Assembly (NCBI GenBank): GCA_016858145.1
Contig: JAEHOE010000001.1
Location: 496,001 to 560,000, forward strand
DNA: 64,000 nt
DNA from: Edaphochlamys debaryana
Taxonomy: Eukaryota > Chlorophyta > Chlorophyceae > Chlamydomonadales
Reading direction: 5' to 3'
Shown here piece by piece: positions 1-11,681 of this stretch. The notes below the pieces were generated by a model. That model worked only from the letters and a program-made list of their open reading frames with translations. It was not told where the DNA came from and did no database searches. Positions within the stretch are counted from its first letter, which is position 1, and every line of letters begins with the position of its first letter. The position numbers and the translations under genes are program-made.

Positions 1-161
1 GACTGCAACTGCTGAGCAGCAACCCGGACGCACGCCTCCACCGGGTCCTGGGCAGCGATAGGGCTGCCCTGCAAGGCATCAGCGACCACAGCACTCCACA
101 CCAGTAGCGCCAAGGCGAGAACGGCTGCTGGGCGATGCCAAGCACTGGCACCACTGGCCAT
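1..161 (-). CDS. Secreted/membrane protein, N-terminal part only (cut by window edge)
   Basis: An ATG at 161-159 opens a frame that runs to the window edge without a stop, giving 53 codons. The first ~28 residues look like an ER signal peptide: a short polar start with His-Arg, then a hydrophobic core (AVLALALLVWSAVVA) followed by Asp-Ala and a plausible cleavage site. The rest (about 25 residues, one Cys) has no motif I recognise. GC-rich third positions support real coding. It could be the start of another receptor cyclase or Fringe-like enzyme like those further along, since all of these begin with similar signal peptides, but nothing visible decides this. The first intron may lie outside the window. 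Confidence 0.5.
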   Translation of the reverse strand, partial: MASGASAWHRPAAVLALALLVWSAVVADALQGSPIAAQDPVEACVRVAAQQLQ

Positions 162-635
162 GTCTCCTCGGGCCACCGCGGCCCCTCCCACTGCTAAGAG
201 GAATGCAGAGTACTTGTCGGCATCGCAGGGTCAGTCGCCGGCCGGTTTACGACAAGAGCAAAGAATGAGTGTGCGCTCCCTGACACGCTCGTCGTGCGTA
301 TCTATCCTGGCGTAGCCTTTAGGGGAAGGGGCAATCCTGGTGTGGCGCTATGGGCACCCAGGCAGCAACGTGGGCAGTTCAGCTGTACGCTTGCCGTGCG
401 ACTGTGCCCGTTGTCGCCCCATCTGTTCCCCGGGCGCCGGCCCTTCCCCCCCACGTGGGACCCCGACCTGCAAGCAAGTCCTCACAACACCTAGACTCAA
501 AACCCGTTGTCGCCCCATCTGTTCCCCGTCTGTTCCCCGTCGCCGAGATTCCCTTTCCCCCCCCTAACGCGCCTGCACTCATCCCAAAGCTCATGCTCAT
601 GCTCATCCCAAGTCCCCGGCTAGTCCCCTAGTCCC
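162..635. other. Gene-free stretch
   Basis: This stretch probably holds the upstream region of the left-edge gene and sequence downstream of the small Cys-rich protein. It contains a 26-bp exact direct repeat (407-432 and 503-528) and short tandem runs such as (CTCATG)n near 591-606 and (TAGTCCCC)n near 618-640. I see no convincing reading frame. Confidence 0.4.
407..528. repeat. Pair of 26-bp direct repeats
   Basis: The same 26 bases (starting CCCGTTGTCGCC and ending TTCCCCG) occur at 407-432 and 503-528, 96 bp apart. The second copy is followed by a further short duplication of CTGTTCCCCGT. This is probably a local slippage or segmental duplication; no mobile element ends are visible. Confidence 0.7.
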
Positions 636-908
636 CTAGTCCTCAGTGAGGTCCACCACCTCCACCAACGTCCCCACCACAGCCTTGGCCGCAGCCTTCT
701 TGGCCCGGTACTTGGCCCCCCTGGCCCTGGTCAGGCAGTTCTGGCACACGCCGCACTGGCACACGTGCAGGCGCCGCTTCTGGTTGTAGCCGGCCAGGCC
801 CGTCCCCTTTGCCAGCGCGGTCTTGTAGCTCTGGGTGCCGTGGGCGGACAGCTGGTTGGGGGTGGCGGTGGCCATGTAGGCGGGCAGGCCGTTGCCGCGC
901 TCCTCCAT
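636..908 (-). CDS. Small Cys-rich protein with ~30-residue repeats, hypothetical
   Basis: This 90-codon frame starts at ATG 908 and stops at 636. I do not recognise the family. It ends with a Cys cluster of the form CxCxxCxxC followed by a basic stretch (RARGAKYRAKKAAAK) and an acidic tail (VVDLTED). That combination suggests a small zinc-binding, nucleic-acid-contacting domain; this is inference. The frame stays open upstream to about 997 and there encodes a second copy of a 30-residue unit beginning GNGLPAY (unit 1 at 986-897, unit 2 at 896-807, third partial GTGLAGY). The annotated ATG therefore lies inside repeat unit 1, and the true start may be in an upstream exon, or the gene may be a fragment. 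Codon use is strongly GC3-biased, like the other genes here. Confidence 0.4.
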   Translation of the reverse strand: MEERGNGLPAYMATATPNQLSAHGTQSYKTALAKGTGLAGYNQKRRLHVCQCGVCQNCLTRARGAKYRAKKAAAKAVVGTLVEVVDLTED

Positions 909-986
909 GGTCTCAAAGGTCTTGCGGGCGCGCTCGGACAGCTGGTCGGGGGTGGCGGCGGCGAAGTAGGCGGGCAGGCCGTTGCC
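807..986 (-). repeat. Two tandem 90-bp coding repeats
   Basis: Two in-frame 90-bp units (986-897 and 896-807) encode GNGLPAYFAAATPDQLSE... and GNGLPAYMATATPNQLSA..., so the copies are clearly related but diverged. They form the N-terminal part of the small Cys-rich protein. Confidence 0.65.
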
Positions 987-2277
987 GTTACATTTTGGTA
1001 AGGGAAGGGAAAGGGGAAGTGACGTCTCGGCACAACGTTTCGGGCTCTACTTATACTCATGGTTACAGGGATAGGACTGCTGCCCCTGCGGGTTCGCCCA
1101 CTTGCCTGACGGCTGACGCGACTGCCTGTCCTGCCTGTCCCTGGCGATCCCCGGGCGCCTGCGTTCAGCTGCATCCATCAGTTGCGGCCCCCCCGGCCTT
1201 CTAGCTTGCCCCCTTCGACAGAAAGCGCATCAAACTTCAACCACTGAGCTTCAACCACGTTTACGTGCCCAGCCTCGGCTCCAAGCCCGCGGAACTCCTC
1301 ACGAGTCCCACCCTAGTGCCTCAGCCGCCATAACAACGGCGTGAAGCCAATCCGAGCTGGAACCCCACCCTCCCTCGTGGGATGTCAGCCACAGCCCTCA
1401 GCAGCCCTACCCGAGCGGCCGTGGGCAGCCAGCTCCGTGGACAGTCAGCTCCTGTCGGCCAAGGGGAGCGGCTATGTCTATGTGCGTGCTTGGCTGGCTC
1501 CTGAAGACTTCGCACAGAGCGAGACCATCAGCTTGAGGCACCCCGTAGGTCCCGTAGAATTGGAAGAGGGGTTGGAAGGGGTTGGAAGGGGAAGGGACAC
1601 AACCTCGGGCCCTCCAACAAGCAAGTCCCCTTCAGTCGTCGACTCTGCACTCAGGTCGCTGCCGGGCCTCCGCCTCCACCAGAAGCGGGATGGAGACTGG
1701 CCAGGACAACCCGGCCGGCCCGGCCCGAACCGCCAGGGGCTACCTAAGCGTCTCCTTGCACCATCTGAGCGCGCAGTCGAAGGTCCTCTTCTCCGTCACC
1801 CCCTCGCATGTTCCATCAAGCCCTAATCACATTCTAACTTAACAGTATGTGCCGCACTTGCAGTGGCAGTGCCCCTGCTGCACCAGCACGCCAGTCCGGA
1901 GCTCTAGCGCTATACACCAAACGCAAACGGACGAAGCCCGGATCACGTACGCCTCTTGTGATTGCACCGCTCTACCCAGGTTACTGGATCACTGCTAGGG
2001 ATCACAAATGCTTTGTGGCACCAATCACTCCAAAACGGTTGCGCCAAACACCTCACCTTACGGATGCCGGTGCCCGTAGGCGGCCTGCAACCACCGCCTC
2101 CATGCCGTCATTTGCCCCGTTATACCTCCGCGCCTTGACGAGCAGGGACTCGAGCCCCACACCGCCTGGACCCCATCACCGCATGGCCACAGCGACGCCG
2201 CAAGCTCTCCTCAGCCGCCACGTTGGCGCTCAGCCCTCGGCACCCCGCTGCTGCTCCGGCTGGCCTGCGTACGCCCG
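909..2277. other. Gene-poor stretch downstream of the transporter
   Basis: Apart from the open repeat frame to ~997, no frame here shows family motifs or coherent splicing. It probably holds the 3' untranslated region of the transporter on the minus strand and intergenic DNA. The longer apparent frames (for example 1847-2458 on plus) have no recognisable domain. Confidence 0.4.
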
Positions 2278-4795
2278 TCAAACCACGTCCCGCAGCTTAT
2301 CCAGCTTTTCGAGGTGCTTTTCGTCGTCTCCGCCCCGCGCTTCCACCAAGCCCAGCAGCGGCTCTTTGAGCTCCTTGTGGTCGGCCCCCGACTTGCGCTC
2401 CAGCTCGGGGGCCAGCCGCTCAATGCTAGCGGGCGAGGCGAGGGCAAAGGATGAATAACGGGGTCGATCAGAGACATGTGGAAGACTGCAAGGTGCAGGT
2501 GCAAGTACGAGCAAGGCGCACGCAGACTTGGAGCTCGCCCTTGTTGTAGCCAGACTATGCCGCTGAGCCCAGGGACGCTGCCGCACCTGTCCTCCTCCTT
2601 GGCCGCCTGGTGCTCCTTGACCTCCTGGCACTTCTGCGCCGCTTTGTAGTAGATGGCCCCGAAGACCAGCAGCGTGCCGCCCCTGCGCCAGGGAGCGACG
2701 CGAGGAGGGCGACAGGGTAAGACCAGCCTCAGCTCCCATAGCCACGTCCTCCTTTCGCTGTTCCCTGGGCCCCTTGCCTTGACTGCAACCCCTGATAGCC
2801 CCCCTGCACGTTCTGCTCTCCTCCCTGGCCCACATGGATTCCGCCGAACGAGCAGGGCGAATGCACCACCTCGCCCCCTCCCCCTCCCACGCCCTTGCCC
2901 GCACCCACCACTGCCCGAGCGTGAGCGGCGTCATGAACACCACGCTGGACAGCAGGATGGAGAAGAACTGGCGCGTGGTCATGATGGTGGCGAACACCAC
3001 GGCGCCGTAGCGCTTGATGGTCCAGCTGATGACCAGCTGCACCAGGGCGCTGCTGGCCGACAGCGCCAGGATCCACCACACCGCCTCCGGGTTGCGCGTC
3101 AGGAAGGCCACGGCCGGGAGGAGCTGGTGCGTGGCGATGCAGCCAATCAGGGACAGCACCATGGAGCACGACGTCGTGTACAGCACCTGGGAGGGAGGTG
3201 GGGCGAAGGGGCGGGAGGCGTCACAGTTCGGGCGAGGCAACGGCTGCCTCCTAGCGTGCGCACCGTCTGAGCTATCACCCTGCCCACCTCCCCGCCCGGC
3301 GCAGCGGGCCCGCGTGCCCGCTCCCCTGATAGCAGCCCCCGCTGCCCCACTCGGCTCTCGGGTCTCCAAAGACCGATTCCCTGGCAGCCCCAGTCGGCTC
3401 CCGTCAGGCCGCACCTGGTCGCACACGCTGACCGGGTACCCCCTGAACATGGAGTCCTGCCACGTGCTGGTGAGCCCGTCCACGCACAGGTACAGCAGCA
3501 TCAGGCCGCCGCCGATGAGCACCAGCGCCGAGTCGCTGCTCATGCCCAGCTCCGCGCCGACCGCGGCCCCCGCCGCGTCGCCCACGGTCTTGTCCGCCAC
3601 GCGGCTGCGCACTGCGCCGGTGAGGATGAAGACGCTGCAGCCCAGCGTGATGGTGGTGGCGTGCACGAACTCGCTCAGCTTGTAGCGCTTGCGCATGTAC
3701 ACCATGGACCACAACATCACGGGCAGCGCCTTGGCGGACTTGGCCAGCGTCTGGCGGGCAGCGGGCGGGCCAGGAGTGGGCGGGAGGGGGCGGCAGACCG
3801 TGAGCCCAGCCCAACCCAGCCCAGACCCGGGCTCTGGCACTCGGCAGTCTGGTATGCTGGTAATGACGGGCAAGACCGGGCAGGGCTGCGGGCTCCACGG
3901 CTGTGTGACGTCGCTGCCGCCTGCCAGCTCCAGAGGGCGCTCGACCCACATGGCACGTAGGGGTTCCTGCTTGAGGGTTGCCGCCCGCACCCGTCCCCAG
4001 CCCACCTGCACTGCGAATGACACATAGCGCAGCGCCTCATACTGGCACGCCGTGGCAATGACGTTTGTGCACGACACGGCCGCATAGCTGCTGAGCGGCG
4101 CTGCTGGTGCCACAGCGGTATGTGTGATCATGAGGTACGCTAGCGCCATGGCACATGTGACCAGGCGGTTGCACAGCACCAGGAAGATGCTGTGCTCAAA
4201 CACCTCGGCGTCACGACCGAACCCGATGGTGACGATGCGTTCCTGTCAGGGTAAGACGAACGGCGGGGCAAGAAGTGAGCTAGCAAGAAGGGTTGGGGTC
4301 GGGAGGTGGGGGGAAACGTGGTTTTGGTGCAAGGGCAGGAAGAGGGGACGAGGGGTCCCAGGCCGGGAGTGTAGGTGCAGGGTGTAGTTCCGTTGCCCCT
4401 GGCGGGGTTCCCCCCTACGGGTCCCCCTGTCAACCCTGCTGTCCCTTCCGGCACCACGCACCAACCGCCCGTTGCTTCCTGTCCCCGATGAGGTGCGCGC
4501 TAGGGCAAGTCCTGTATGGTGGCCGCCGACGACCCCGCACCTGCAATACACCGTATATGAGTAGAGCCGCCGTGACCACCACGATGCCCGCGATGTCCCT
4601 CAGCGACTCCATGCTGAGGCAGTACGCCACGAACCGCGACCGTATCGCATGGTGGGCATGCCCGCTTCCCGAGACGTCCAGCTTGCGGGATGTCCGCGAC
4701 GCATGGCGAGGGTGTGCGCCCGGGAAAGCGGCCGGATAAGCTCCCCCCGAAGATGTGTGAGGTCGATCCATAGTACTCCGGGTCGTCGGGCACAT
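2278..4795 (-). CDS. Nucleotide-sugar/PAPS transporter, SLC35B (UAA) family
   Basis: Six exons (4795-4541, 4242-4006, 3750-3415, 3186-2909, 2682-2587, 2425-2278) join in frame to 449 residues. The order of hydrophobic segments and the motifs YGVLQERI at the exon 1/2 junction, CQYEALRYVSF, AKALPVMLW and TIMTTRQFFSILLS followed by TPLTLGQW match the UAA transporter family. The closest pattern I know is the Golgi 3'-phosphoadenosine 5'-phosphosulfate carrier group (SLC35B2/B3), which delivers PAPS to the Golgi lumen for sulfation. A UDP-galactose or other nucleotide-sugar substrate cannot be excluded. About ten membrane segments are visible. The C-terminal tail after exon 5 is hydrophilic and acidic/basic (KEEDS... 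to KLDKLRDVV), probably cytosolic. The N-terminal ~55 residues are Gly/Pro/Arg-rich without a clear transit sequence, so the first ATG could also be the internal Met before ESLRDIAG. Extracellular polysaccharide sulfation is common in green algae, which fits. Confidence 0.88.
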
Positions 4796-4879
4796 CGACC
4801 CCGTGGGGGTGTCCGCGCCAGCCTCAAGAAGGCCCCGAGCGTGGCTGGCGCGGACGTGGTTGCATCACGGCCGCGCTGC

Positions 4880-4891
4880 CTAATATATAGC
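4880..4891 (-). promoter_or_regulatory. Candidate TATA box of the transporter gene
   Basis: Read on the minus strand, the sequence CTATATATTAGG lies about 85-95 bp upstream of the start codon at 4795, in otherwise GC-rich DNA. Position and composition fit a TATA element, but no transcription start is known. Confidence 0.35.
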
Positions 4892-5987
4892 GCTAGTACG
4901 TGTTAGCTCAGTAAGCCGGGGGTCTCAGGTGTCGCAGTGCCAGCAAATCGACTCGGCTGTTGCTAGGCACAGTTGACTAGCCGGCCTGGCCTAGCCGGTA
5001 TTGAGAGAGTGTAGGTATCAGTAATAGCTGAGGTCCTGCTGCGGCCTTGCCTGCGGTGCGCCAGTCGCCGTGCCGCGTGTCAGCTTGCAAGTAAAGCCGC
5101 AGGTCGAGGTCTTGCTCTGGGTATATAAATAACGAGCTGTGATCACTAGTATGCGTGTGCTTAGCGCAAGTTGCTGTGCAAAGGTCCGAACATCTGGCCT
5201 CACCCCGTGCCGTGGTCCCCGCATGGCCCGCCGCGCCTGGGCGTGCCGTGCCTCTGCTGCTCTACACCCAACCCTGCCGGCGGCCTGCCCGGGCGACGGG
5301 GCAAGTGCACGGCTGCTCCTGATGGAGCCTCTCCGGCGTATGAGGCAAGGACAAATGTCTTCCAGAAGGCTTCACAACGGCTGATGGGCAGTGCCCGCAC
5401 GCTGGCCTGAACTCTCGTCCCCATTGGTCCGTTTCAGAACGCCAGTCACCCGCCAGATAGCTCCAACCGGCACACATGAGCCTGCCCGCTCAAGCTCAGC
5501 ATCCCGCCTCTCACGACTCTAACCATGGCATAACCGTACAGCACCTCCTGCGTACAAGCCCGTAGTCTTCACAACCCATCACCCTAGGTCGCTCTGACAC
5601 CGCCGCCCCCCCTCGCGCACCCCCAGAGCGTGTTGCACGCGCTGTGCCGGCATGCGCCTTCCCGCCCCGCCTTTTCTTCACCCCACGAGGCCTCCGCCCC
5701 TGTCGTTGCATCAAGCCCCTCTGCCCTAGCCCAAGCCTCTCGCGTAACCGGAGCTCGACCGACGCCTCCCCAAGAGGCCCTAGGGGCACAGCAGAGCTAA
5801 TCAACTTCTACAGCCGGAGGCACCCCGTGACCGGCCCTTCCATCTCACCTGCTCGCCAGCCCCCTCGCCCTGGTGCGCAGAGGCCATGCGCCTTGGGCCT
5901 TGGCACACCTGCCCCAACGCTCGCGCCTAACAAACCAGGTCTTTGCTCTGTGACGCCTCGGTCCCGCCTATCCACCACCCTACGCCC
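4892..5987. other. Intergenic stretch between transporter 5' end and SPD1-like 3' end
   Basis: Both neighbours are on the minus strand, so this contains the 3' untranslated region of the ATPase gene and the upstream region of the transporter. A second AT-rich island (GTATATAAATAAC, near 5121-5133) is present. No coding signal was found. Confidence 0.4.
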
Positions 5988-7327
5988 TCACTGGGCGGCA
6001 TTGGCGGGGGAGTTGACGCGGGGCAGGATCCGCAGCCGAGCCTCGGCGCCCGCCCCAATCAACTCGTACGACAGATTGTAGCGATCGAGCAACTTGATCT
6101 GCGAGGGAGGCGAGGATGGGGCGGCGGACAAGGACGCGTCACTCGCGCATGCTTTCTCCCAAGGAGACACCAGGCAGCGCTGCACCTCTTGCCCCTCATC
6201 GTGCCTCATCCCATGCCATGCCAACCCGCACCCTGCTGCATCCCCCCTCGCCCCTACCTGCGCCTCGAGAACGCTGCGCGCCCTCGGCATGAGCTCCACC
6301 GGCTGGTGCAGGGGGATCACAATATCCGTGACCGCCAGCTGAGGAGGGGCAGGCGGGAGGAGCGAAAGCGAACGGCCACGACGTGTAAGGGACGATAGGA
6401 ACAAGGCGCTACGTAGCACGCGTAGAGCGCGGGCTTCCGACCCACATGGGGGCTTTGAGCGGCGCTTCGCTGCTGGCTTCCACCAGGGGCGAACGCGGGG
6501 TAACCGACCCACATCAGGCAATGCGACCCAGATCGCCAGCCGACCGTCGGCGGCCCACCTGCGCCTCCTCGAGTGCCTCGTCCTCGGCCCAGGCCTTGTA
6601 AGAGTAGCCCTTGGCCGCGCCAACGCCCGCGGAGGCCGCACCCGGCCGAGCGCCCGCGCCCTCGCCGTCCCCCTCGTCGTCTGACCCGAGAGACCCCACG
6701 GGCGAGCCCATGCCGGGGCGCGAGGCGGTCGCCGAGCCGGCGGCGCCAAAGCCCGTCGTGGTGGGCTGCAGGCGCCGTGCGGGGGGTGGGGGTGGCCGGG
6801 GAGGCAACAGGGGGTCTGTGAGCATGTGCGGACGCAGCAGAGGGCGCAGGGAACACAATGTCGGAGGCCCAGCGCTGCGGCGCCTGTGTGCGCGCACGTA
6901 CCTGCGCCTCCTCCCCGTCCGACTGCCCGCCCGCGAAGGCGCCCCCCGCCGAGGGGTCGATGCCCAGCAGCGTGCGGAAGGCCTTGACCAGGTTGGCGCT
7001 GCCGGCGGTCTTGACGGCGTAGATGGGCACATTGGACTGGGGCAGGGGAGGAAAGGGTGGGGGGTAGGGAAGGGGGCACGGGTCAACCTTGCGCCCTCAC
7101 AGCTTCACATGCGGGGCACGCGAGGGAAGGGCTCCGCGGCATGGCGCCCGCACATCGCCGCGTTAGGTCCATCACACGAGGGCTCTGCGGCAGCGCGGCC
7201 TGCACACGGCAGCCCACACGGCCGCGCACCTCGCGCGCTGCCGCCCGCAGCTCCGCGTTGTGCTTGACCTTGGCCCTCAGCGCCAGCACCGCATCCGCCT
7301 GCGCCAGGGAGGTGGTGATGAACACCT

Positions 7328-7368
<41 letters not shown>

Positions 7369-10300
7369 CGGGAGGTGGAGTTGCGGGGTTGCGGTCAGTG
7401 TCGGGGCGGGGCTGGGGGCCGGACGGACGCACAGGCTACTGTACAGCATTGCCTTCCCCGCACCACGAGCCTTAACCACACCATCTCACAAGCCCGCAAT
7501 CCCTCCCCAGCCCTCCTTCCCCGTTCTCCATGCCCCCACCTTGCCCGTCAGCTTCATGTCGCTCATCACCTCCCACAGCACGTCCTCGTCCAGCTCGTAG
7601 GGGAACACCGCCATTTCGGCAGTGTCGGCAGACACACCCGCCACCGCCTGTGGGTGGGTGGTGGGGCAGCGGCGTGGGTCAGGAGGGGATGGGACAGGCG
7701 AGGATGGGGATGAGCGGATGAGAGTTGGATGAGATGGCGGATGAGATGGCGGATAGGCAGGGGAAGAGCAGGATCGGAACGCAGGATGTGGGTTGGGGTG
7801 TTGTGCAAAAAGGTGGACACCCATGCCGATTGCGGCCTTGCCTGGCGCGAGGTGACCCTCCGCAGGCGCTTGCCCACGGCGAAGTCGCCCTCCGCCGCCG
7901 CCGCCGCCGCCCCCGCGTCCTCCTCGGGGTCCACGGACAGCGAGGCCACGGGGGTGCGGATGAAGGAGCTGCCGGGCCGCACGCCCGGAACAGCGTCTGG
8001 GGGCGGGGCAGGGTGGGGATCGGGGCGGTCGGTCGGGGCGTGCACTCGACTCACACACGGAGAGAGCAGAGGTGGGGTGCGTGGACATTAGGTTACAACC
8101 CTGCTAGCACTCGCACAGGACGTCAGGTCGCAACCCTGTGCCCTGCATCACTCCCGCAGCTGCCCGAGGCCCAGGACCCAGGCTCCCCACTCACCCGCAT
8201 CGCGGCTGGACAGGGACGCTCCGCGGCCGCCCGCCGCCCCCTCCCGGCCGCCCCGCTCCGCGCCCCGGTCCGCGCCGCCCGCAGGCGCGCCCGCCCCCCC
8301 CGTGGGCCGGGTGGCGCCCCGGATTGCGCCGCTGATGGCGGGGTTGTAGTTGTACTTGAGCAGGGTGCCGTCAGCCGCCCGCTCGCGGACCTGGCCGCCC
8401 GCGTCGCCCCCCGCCAACACCACGTCCACGGCCTTGGGAAGGGTGGGGTTGGGGTGGGGGCCGCAGGGAGTCAGGCGAGGCCAAGGGGGATGAGCTCTCT
8501 TCTGAAGGAGAATTCGATGGAGGGGGAAACTGGGGAGGGTCCGGGAGCTGCAGGTTGCGTACCGCACAATGCCCTCACACCGGATCGGGCCACACGCGAG
8601 GCGGAAGGCAGTTGCTCGGCTTACTCCAGCACCGAATAACGACCCCTCGGGGGGGAGGTCCGACCCCCCGCCCCACCTGGCCCACGTCCATGTGCACCCG
8701 CCACTTGGTTCGCTCCAGCATCTCAATGCACACATCGAACGTGGGCGGCGCGGCGCGCTCCAGAATGCTCTTCTGCACGCCGCGCCGCTTGGCCTCGTCA
8801 TCGCCCAGGGTCACGGACTGGATGCCGCCCACCTGAGAAGGGGGTAGGATGTGGGGGAGAGGGGTGGCAGGGAAGGTGGGTAGGTGTGAGCGTGGGTGGG
8901 GACAGGGGCAGGGGGATTGGTGCATGGGGGGTAGGCCCCGGGGGTAGGCCTGGGGGGGCGGAGTGGGTCGGATGCTCTATCCCTACAACAGAGGCACCTC
9001 TTGGCGTGCCTGCGCCTGCACCGGCCCAAATGCGTGGTGAGGCCAAGGGCGCCCCAACCACCACCCCAACCACCCAAAGCCCCCAACCCATGCCAGCCCG
9101 TCGGTTAGGCCCCTCCCTCACGCCCACTCCCTCATGCCCCCCCCTCATCCCCATCCTCGGCCCTCCTCACCCCCCCCCGCCCCACCAGGTCCGCCAGCTG
9201 CGGGTTCTTGATTACGTTCTCCAGCTCGTTGCCGTGCGCCGTCGCCACCAGCTGCACGCCCCGCTGCGCAATGGTGCGGGCGGCGGCGCATTCCTCCGCG
9301 GTGCCGATCTCGTCAATCACGATCACCTGCGCAGCACGCCGGCGCACGCGGGGGGGGAGGGGAGTGGGTGACCGAGGGGTTTTCGGGGGGAAAGGGAAGG
9401 GCAGGCAGCGAGGAAAGGGACCCCGGGGGGATGCCGATGCGTTCGGCAGTGCGGGGGAGTTGTGGGCAAGCTGCCGGCGAGCAGGTCATGCAAGGGCGCC
9501 ACTGATCGGGGGGGCCGGTAGGGTAGCCCTCCGCCCGCCAGCTTTCACGCGTGCATCCTGACCTCCAGCCCTGCCCTTCAGCTCCACTGCCGCGGCTACA
9601 CGTGCAAGGCGCCCCTCGTGAGCATTTGCGGCCGTTAGCCTCCACCCCCCGGGGCCGCACCTGGGGCATGTGGTTCTCCACCGCCTCGATCATCACCCGG
9701 TGCTGCGCCTCGGGGGCAGGCACCTGGGGGCGCGGACCGAGGAGGCGTTGAGCGAGAGCGGATGCGTGTGCCAGAGGAGCCAAGATCAACGTCAATCCGG
9801 AGAGGCTTCAGGGCCTTCATGGTTCTGAAGACAGCGATAGGGACGATCGGATTGGGGCGTCCGCCCTCACCTGCATGCGCCTCGCCCTGCCGATGCCCCC
9901 GTGCGGGATGTCTCCGTCCCCGCCGATCTCATTGCTTGTGTCCACGATCACCACGCGCTTGGTGCACTCGTCCGCCAGCAGCCGGGAGACCTGGGGGGGG
10001 GAAGGAGGTAGCGGGCGGGTGGGGAAGGGCGTTGAGATGAGGGTGAGGACGAGGGGTTGAGGTTGAGGACGACGGGCTGGACGGCAGGAGAGGGGAGGCC
10101 ACGGGGCAGCCAGGTATCAGGGCGGCCGGTAGGAGTAGGGAGCGGAGGTAAGGGGGGAGGCTGCGAGGGCCATGCAGGGGCCCTGGCCCCCCCGCCCCCC
10201 GCCCTCGCCCCCGCCCGGTAGGCCCACCTCACGAATGGCGGTGGTCTTGCCCACACCCGGGCGACCCAGGAGCAAGATGGAGGCGCCTGGAGGCGGGGAT

Positions 10301-11681
10301 GCGGCGAGCACGAACGGTATCACCGTAAATCTCAGGAACGGCAAGGAAGCGAGACGCCTCTTCGTGGACCCACCACTCCTTTCCTCCCCTGTTACCCCGC
10401 CCCCCCCCCCCCGCCCACTTCTACCTAAGAACCATGCTCCTCCCCGCAACCCCCCATGCCCCCCCCTCACCGCTCAGCACCAGGTCCCGCACCATCTGCG
10501 CACTGCCCTTGACCGCCCGGCCCACGCGGCACGTGAGGCCGATGATGCGGCCCGTGCGGTTGCGCATACACGAGATGCGGTGCAGCGTGCGGTCGATGCC
10601 GGCGCGGTTGTCCCCGCCAAACTCGCCAACCTGGTCGGAGGAAGGGCCAGAAGAATCCACTTGTTACGAGGCACAAGGTTCGTGAAGGCTAGATTCCGGC
10701 CATCCGTGCCTCGGCCAGGAAGGCACGGTCGGCACCCGGTCGTGGTGTTGCCTGCACCAGACCGAGATTCCCGCCCAGCCCCCCCTCCTCCCCACCTGGC
10801 GGATGGCGTACTCCAGGTCCTCCGCGGTGATGGCGGCGGGCGCGAGCTTGACGTCTCCCGAGGGGAAGCGGGCCACGGGGGGGCGGCCCAGGTCCTGGAG
10901 CGGGGCGGCAAGGGTGTATGTGAACGGGTGTGTGCGTGTGGCGGTCAACGGGGCACTCGGTACTGCGGTGGCCGCCTGGCCGCCTGGATCGAGCGGGCAG
11001 GCTGACCTGGTCCGAGGTGGGCGCCGTCCCCGCACCCCCCCGCCCCTGGGCCTGTCGAGGTAGCGCGCCCGTTCCAGATGGGTCTGCCCACCCGCCGCTC
11101 CCGTTACTCCCCTCCCTCACCATGACCACCTCCAGCAGCTCCAGCATGCGCGGGTGCTCCTCCAGGGCCGAGCGCACCGAGGCGGGCAGCAGCGCAACAA
11201 GCTTCATCAGCTCTGGGGAGGCACGGGTAGGGAGAGGCGGCGTCGATGCGTGCCGGCTGGCCTTCGCTTTGCGTGCCCTCGATCCCCAGCTTCTGGGGAC
11301 CGCATGGGCTCCCCCGACGGATCCGGCCATGGCTGAGGCCATGTCAAGCCCGCAAGACCGTGCTGTGACACACGCACCGTCTATTTCTTGGTCCCACTCC
11401 TGCTCGAAAGCGCCGTCCTTCCCAGCGGCACCCGGGGCGGCCTCCGCCTGGGCCGCGGTGGCAACATGAAGGGACCGACACCGCCCGCTGCGGGACCCGC
11501 GGCCTGACGCGGCTCCCTGTTGAGCAGCACCTGAGAAAGGGCCCGAGCTGGTCAAGCGCCGAGAGGGGAGCGCTGAGGCGAGCTGGACGTGCAGGGCGCA
11601 AGTGGGGACGGGGGTCGATGGGGCCGGGACACGGTGGGCCGCAGACCCGCGCGTGCCACGCGAGCTCGCTTGCCGCATCAT
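5988..11681 (-). CDS. SPD1-like: Plastid AAA ATPase with R3H-type C-terminus, SPD1/Ycf45-like
   Basis: Seventeen exons (11681-11378, 11212-11121, 10894-10796, 10630-10471, 10286-10228, 9990-9871, 9723-9661, 9326-9186, 8832-8677, 8432-8195, 7996-7857, 7647-7540, 7325-7230, 7036-6902, 6765-6559, 6338-6258, 6098-5988) give 769 residues. The N-terminus is Arg/Ser/Ala-rich and fits a chloroplast transit peptide. The ATPase core shows Walker A ([17 protein letters not shown]), then [20 protein letters not shown], Walker B (VIVIDEIGT) and [19 protein letters not shown]. This is the SpoIIIAA/Ycf45 signature of red algal and cyanobacterial Ycf45 and of Arabidopsis SPD1, needed for early plastid development. 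The C-terminal part ([17 protein letters not shown], the PIYAVKTAG block and the final [20 protein letters not shown]) matches the RNA-binding R3H-like end of the family. Two Gly/Ala/Asp-rich linkers are lineage extras. One intron has a 41-nt homopolymer at its 3' splice site. Confidence 0.9.
7328..7368. repeat. 41-nt poly-G run (poly-C in the sense of the gene)
   Basis: An uninterrupted run of 41 G on the plus strand lies in an intron of the SPD1-like gene. On the sense strand it is poly-C and directly abuts the AG of the acceptor in front of exon 13 (start 7325), so it serves as the whole polypyrimidine tract. The exact length may be unreliable because of sequencing or assembly slippage. 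Confidence 0.85.

Noticed and set aside
407..528. CRISPR-like or transposon repeats near the left edge
   Set aside because: Only two copies of a 26-bp unit with one spacer, in eukaryotic nuclear DNA, and no associated genes or inverted ends.
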